Below are positions 10,946 through 26,448 of a stretch of 26,448 nucleotides of DNA, piece after piece. The notes beneath the pieces were generated by a model. It worked only from the letters and a program-made list of their open reading frames with translations. It was not told where the DNA came from and did not search any database. Each line of letters opens with the position of its first letter. Positions within the stretch are counted from its first letter, which is position 1. Source of the stretch: Saccoglossus kowalevskii (taxonomy: Eukaryota; Hemichordata; Enteropneusta; Harrimaniidae); assembly GCF_000003605.2 (NCBI RefSeq), contig NW_003106095.1, forward strand, positions 333,268-359,715, given 5' to 3'. Both the position numbers and the translations under genes were made by a program.

Positions 10946-11693
10946 GTAGCTATTTGAAAGTGTTGTACAGTATACGGGAATCTGACAGATATACCCTTTG
11001 AAAGTGACATGTTGTCTACACGTAATTTATGATGCATAAGCATCCATGTTCTGCAAAGACTTTTGCACTGACTACTAGTATATGCATTGGAAAATTATTT
11101 CATGGATCATTTTTTCCTTAAACCACTCCTTTTTCCTTTTTTGACGCATTCATTTTGTCAAAACACAACCTTTGATTTATAGAAATATAGCCCCAAATGC
11201 GTGTTGATTTCAAGTTTATAAATATGTTACAGGCGTAGTAACTGTTTTCTTTTCCTGGACCGGGATAGCGAATTAAATTACCACAGAGCCCCTAGGAAGG
11301 TGCGGCCTCACAGTCCCGTCACACAGTCTGACCGGGAGGGTGTTTTCCACACATGTTTCCTATTGAGATTCTTTGCTTGCTCATTTCTAGAAGAAAAAAA
11401 AACTTAATGCAGTCAATGCAGTCAGAGCGGACACCGGTATCACACTTACTGTATAAATTTCATATAGACACGTGTCATTTGGAGATTTAGTTACCTACTT
11501 CCGTGTCGCTATATTTAACACATGGTGGGCGGACTTTCTTCAACATCATATCTCACACATCAGAAGACCACGTCTTCTTTAACCGGTGTATTGTCCCGGT
11601 AATTCATGTTATAACACAATGTTCGCCGTGAATACAACATGTACATTGTCTACCTTGCTGACAATAGTCACGTGATTTGATCGTTGTGATTAT
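10946..11693. other. intergenic sequence
   Basis: No gene seen. It contains a short palindrome AGAAGAC-CAC-GTCTTCT at 11562-11578 and GTCACGTGAT at 11667-11676, close to the MITE copy. Confidence 0.5.
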
Positions 11694-11697
11694 TTAA

Positions 11698-11825
11698 AGG
11701 GCGGCCGCAGTCGTCGCACCGCGTCCTGTTCGATATGGGACTCATAGCGACGTATACATCGCGTGTAAAATACATTGTTTATTTACATGAAATTCGAACA
11801 CGCGCTGCGCGACGACCACCGCGCT
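11698..11825 (+). mobile_element. TTAA-flanked MITE, copy 1
   Basis: A 128-bp copy of a three-copy family. It is flanked by TTAA at 11694-11697 and 11826-11829 and has imperfect terminal inverted repeats, AGGGCGGCCGCAGTCGTC against AGCGCGGTGGTCGTC. The interior is almost identical to the copies at 16755 and 22386. It has no coding capacity. TTAA target duplication is typical of piggyBac-type transposases; the family assignment is inferred from that alone. Confidence 0.75.
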
Positions 11826-12028
11826 TTAAAGGTTACTGTGCTTATTTGTCAAAAAAAAACATATTTATGAGTTTTTGTTTTTGCTACTAGTATTCTGTGG
11901 CATGCTGCTGCAGGGAAAATGCTGAACATCTTTCCTTTGATACATTTAAAAAAAATGTAAGAAAAAACATAATGCTCATCTGCCATGTGACGCTATCATT
12001 GTCACGACGTCACCAGTGATTGGGAGTT

Positions 12029-12305
12029 TCCCCTTGTCGCCACTTCCGCTATCACAGTCGTCTGAGTAAAAATCAGAACCCCCCCTCCCCTATTGTCACT
12101 TTGCTTCCCCGCATTCTTCGTCTGTTAATTATAAACAAATGTTTATGGCTCAATTCGGCTACATGTATGTTCATGGTAAATAAATTTATCTCCGCCCCTT
12201 GTCGCCACTTCCGCTATTACAAACGTCTGAGTGGAAATCCTAATCGCCACTTATGTTTCTCTCTTCGTCCGTTATAACAATGTATATTTCCTAGATAGGT
12301 TATAT
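12029..12305 (+). repeat. imperfect tandem duplication, period about 165 bp
   Basis: CCCCTTGTCGCCACTTCCGC occurs near 12030 and again near 12196, each followed by TAT(C/T)ACA and CGTCTGAGT. Both copies then carry a CTTCGTC(T/C)GTTA segment. The second copy is shorter and more diverged at its end. Confidence 0.7.
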
Positions 12306-12362
12306 GTATTTTAATATTATATTTTTTTTAAAGTATCGATTCGTGAAGAGTAAATAGAAACG

Positions 12363-12388
<26 letters not shown>
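12363..12388. repeat. poly-T tract (26 T)
   Basis: A 26-base T run. It could be the poly-A tail of a minus-strand retroelement, but no element body is recognisable to its left. Confidence 0.9.
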
Positions 12389-12393
<5 letters not shown>

Positions 12394-12836
12394 GAAATGA
12401 CCAGTGGCGGCGGTGTAACGCCATTAGCGCGTACATGTTTGGGAACTTCGCATGCTCGGGTCTCTGCTTCAAAATATCCGCGTGGAGGGTTTTGTACATT
12501 TTGCTCTGGTGTTTCAATTTTTACAGGATTCATACCTCGCTATCATGATATGTTCTGTTAATTACACATGCGTAATCTATTGAGTTGCGGAACTTAATTA
12601 TGAGGAAGTAAAAATTAGAAGTAGTTATCGTGTTGCCTGGTTACAGTGACCATCATTGATTATTATATAACAAGATGACACGCATCGATGCTGAAGTCTT
12701 GTTCGCAATGGAGTGTATGACGATACTAAAAAAAATGGTGGTTCAATGTCATGTTTCAAACTATACGAAATACAAAACTACTCATGCATTCTTTCCATGA
12801 ACTGTAGGATGACTAAGTGACTATTAGCTCATTTCC
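12389..12836. other. AT-rich flank of the kinase gene
   Basis: No gene or repeat recognised. It may include non-coding first exon or promoter sequence of the kinase, which cannot be placed without transcript data. Confidence 0.4.
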
Positions 12837-12867
<31 letters not shown>

Positions 12868-12901
12868 ACAAACAAACAAACAAACAAACAAACAAACAAA
12901 C

Positions 12902-12984
<83 letters not shown>

Positions 12985-12985
12985 A
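12837..12985. repeat. (AAAT)n microsatellite with an internal (AAAC)n block
   Basis: About 150 bp of AAAT repeat is interrupted at about 12866-12901 by a pure AAAC block. It lies only 80 bp before the first recognised kinase exon. Confidence 0.97.
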
Positions 12986-13068
12986 ACGAAGGAGTTATTT
13001 GAAATAAACGTACACATGGATTCAATGAGTGAGTTATCTCGTGTTGTATTTATGTTTTTCTTTGACAG

Positions 13069-13143
13069 ACCACACAATCTTTCTTCAACCTCTCATCTGT
13101 CATTTCAAAATACTGAAAACAGGACTTCAGTATATCAGTAACC
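13069..13143 (+). promoter_or_regulatory. probable 5' UTR segment and start context of the kinase
   Basis: A pyrimidine-rich tract ends TTTGACAG (AG at 13067-13068), which looks like a splice acceptor 75 nt before the start codon. This implies at least one upstream non-coding exon, as is usual in Src-family genes. The start context AACCATGG has A at -3 and G at +4, a strong initiation context. Confidence 0.5.
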
Positions 13144-25019
<11,876 letters not shown>

Positions 25020-25713
25020 TGAAGCAGACCTTTGTTGTTAGGGAAGTGACGTGATTTATGAATGCATAATTAAGCTATGAACTATGGGTAAACTACAATA
25101 CTCCAGCATAACATCACATATAATCCCAAGAAGAGGAATAATCCAGAATTTCGTCAAATTTCAATATAAAATAACTTCATGCAGTTTGGTTTACGTTGTA
25201 CATTCAATAATGGCAATATTTTTGAACGGTTGAACATCTGGAAAATTCTCATGGTGTTGTGATAGAATCATACGTTTTGATATATGATTATTTGTAAACA
25301 GAAATACAGATATTGTGTTTTTCGCCGACAATATGCAAGTGGTATTCCTTTGGTAACGCGCATGCGCGTTTGCTTGATTCATTATTACGTCATAAAAATT
25401 CCACTGATATTTCATGGGCGACCAATACAGTATTGTTAATTCGTGATAAACATGCTTTTTAGTGTGTATGACAACAAACAGAAATACTGGAAAAAAATAC
25501 TTATATTTATCTTTAGCGCCTTTTTGAAAATCGTCTGCACCAACTAAAAAAATTGTTTTGGAATGACACATTGTTTTTAACTATGAATTGATATTCCATA
25601 ATTTTTACAAAGACGAGTTGTCTTACAACTACTGCAGTTGTTACTCCAGGTTTACTAAATATATTCAAGTTTTATAAATATGTGTGAACTACGTTGAATC
25701 ATTGATGAATAAA
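25020..25713 (+). promoter_or_regulatory. probable 3' UTR with poly(A) signal candidate
   Basis: The first canonical AATAAA after the stop codon is at 25708-25713, which would give a 3' UTR of about 700 nt. Weaker variants lie nearer, such as TATAAA at 25165-25170. The 126-codon minus-strand ORF in this stretch (25191-25571) has no recognisable domain and is taken as chance. Confidence 0.35.
25355..25392. promoter_or_regulatory. NRF1-type palindrome with adjacent CRE-like site
   Basis: AACGCGCATGCGCGTT at 25355-25370 is a perfect 16-bp palindrome containing the NRF1 consensus. TTACGTCAT, a CRE/ATF-like site, follows at about 25384-25392. The pairing resembles a small promoter for a transcript outside the kinase coding region. 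Confidence 0.3.
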
Positions 25714-25752
25714 ATCGTCAATGTTCGAGCGTTTTAATTCGAACATATTAAA

Positions 25753-26073
25753 ATCGTTTCCGTTCGCTGTGAGATCCCGCATTATGCGTGAAATCGAATG
25801 TAAAAATGTCACGGCGTCGTAATGGCGTCAAAACATTGCCTGGCATTCGACAAACATATTTTGGAGAAATTTCTACGCTATACGCTTTTTCATGATGGTC
25901 ATTTTGATGAAGTAATATTTTCTCAAGGCCATATACCGCTCTGTAAGGTCGGCCTTTCGACATTGAACTATGAAAAAATTCAAGTTAAAAATCAAATTAT
26001 TCGAGTTTTGCGTAGACGTTGGGTATACGTTATTCACGCATTACGCGAGATCTCGCAATGAACGCAAAATCGT
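25753..26073. mobile_element. inverted-repeat (foldback/MITE-like) element
   Basis: A left arm at about 25753-25797 (GTGAGATCCCGCATTATGCG within it) matches the reverse complement of a right arm at about 26030-26073 (GCGAGATCTCGCGTAATGCG), continuing outward through CGTTCNNTGNGAGATC. The arms are imperfect and about 45 bp long, enclosing about 230 bp. ORFs exist on both strands inside, but neither is recognised. A separate 8-bp inverted repeat, ATGTTCGA/TCGAACAT, lies just outside at 25721-25746. No clear target duplication is seen. Confidence 0.55.
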
Positions 26074-26448
26074 CTTTTCTCGCATCTTTCTGCATCGATT
26101 ATGTAACACTAATGAATCTAAAATATCATCTCAACGAGGACTTTAACCATTCACACGTTCCCTTTCACAAAAGTAAATCTATATATTAGTTTTTCAAAAA
26201 TGTTGATTTAGATTTGTAACCAATGAGAATTTATAGAAAGTTGCAGATATATGCGTTTCCGAATTTTGGAGGGAAACATTATACATTGGGTGGGTTAAAA
26301 ATAACATGTACAAGTAATCCAGCTTGTTCTTATTAAGTTATGTTAATACGGGAATTTATTTCAAAATAATATTACTTAACCATGACTAATCCCCGTATTG
26401 CTTCATCCGCATAAGCTAGCATTGTGTGCTTTATGTTTAAATCGGGGG
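26074..26448. other. AT-rich right end
   Basis: No gene or repeat recognised; ends in a run of five G. Confidence 0.5.

Noticed and set aside
12813-13025. ORF of repeating Tyr-Leu-Phe-Ile
   Set aside because: Pure translation of the (AAAT)n microsatellite.
25191-25571. 126-codon minus-strand ORF, the longest single open frame outside the genes
   Set aside because: No recognisable domain and strongly Lys/Asn/Ile/Phe-rich composition as expected from AT-rich DNA; it overlaps the presumed kinase 3' UTR.

Overview
This window is AT-rich, intron-rich nuclear DNA from an invertebrate animal. It has GT-AG introns, microsatellites, minisatellites and small transposon-like repeats, and no operons or Shine-Dalgarno sites. 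Two protein-coding genes can be read with confidence, in head-to-head (divergent) orientation about 11 kb apart. The species cannot be fixed from sequence alone. Both families are metazoan, and the base composition and intron sizes would suit several non-vertebrate lineages.

Left end, minus strand (423-2179): the 5' part of a NAGPA-like gene, the 'uncovering enzyme' that removes GlcNAc from GlcNAc-phosphomannose on lysosomal hydrolases. Exon 1 (2088-2179) encodes a signal peptide. Exon 2 (423-908) encodes the start of the phosphodiester glycosidase domain. Both splice sites and phases agree, and the rest of the gene lies beyond position 1.

Middle (2180-13068): a long intergenic region with no convincing gene. 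It holds an (AATAT)n/(AATAG)n array, paired hairpins with tRNA-like promoter boxes, an (AAT)n array, a tRNA-derived SINE-like trace, one copy of a TTAA-flanked MITE, a duplicated block, poly-T, and a long (AAAT)n array ending near the kinase gene.

Right, plus strand (13069-25019): a complete 11-coding-exon gene for a cytoplasmic Src-type tyrosine kinase of 518 residues. It has a myristoylation signal, a lysine-rich unique region, SH3, SH2, a kinase domain with all catalytic residues, and a C-terminal regulatory tyrosine. The catalytic loop is of the HRDLAARN type, as in Drosophila Src42A and FRK, while the exon pattern is that of classical Src genes apart from one shifted intron. The introns carry two tandem arrays with dimeric higher-order structure (introns 2 and 10), a 106-bp duplication, two more MITE copies and a hammerhead-like motif.

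3' flank (25020-26448): the presumed 3' UTR, a perfect 16-bp NRF1-type palindrome beside a CRE-like site, and a roughly 320-bp inverted-repeat element.

The two genes act in different pathways: lysosomal enzyme sorting in the Golgi, and signalling at the inner plasma membrane. I see no functional link between them. I found no clear evidence of a wholly new system. The most unusual content is the repeat architecture, a strongly over-represented GTCACGTGA word, and the mixed features of the kinase.
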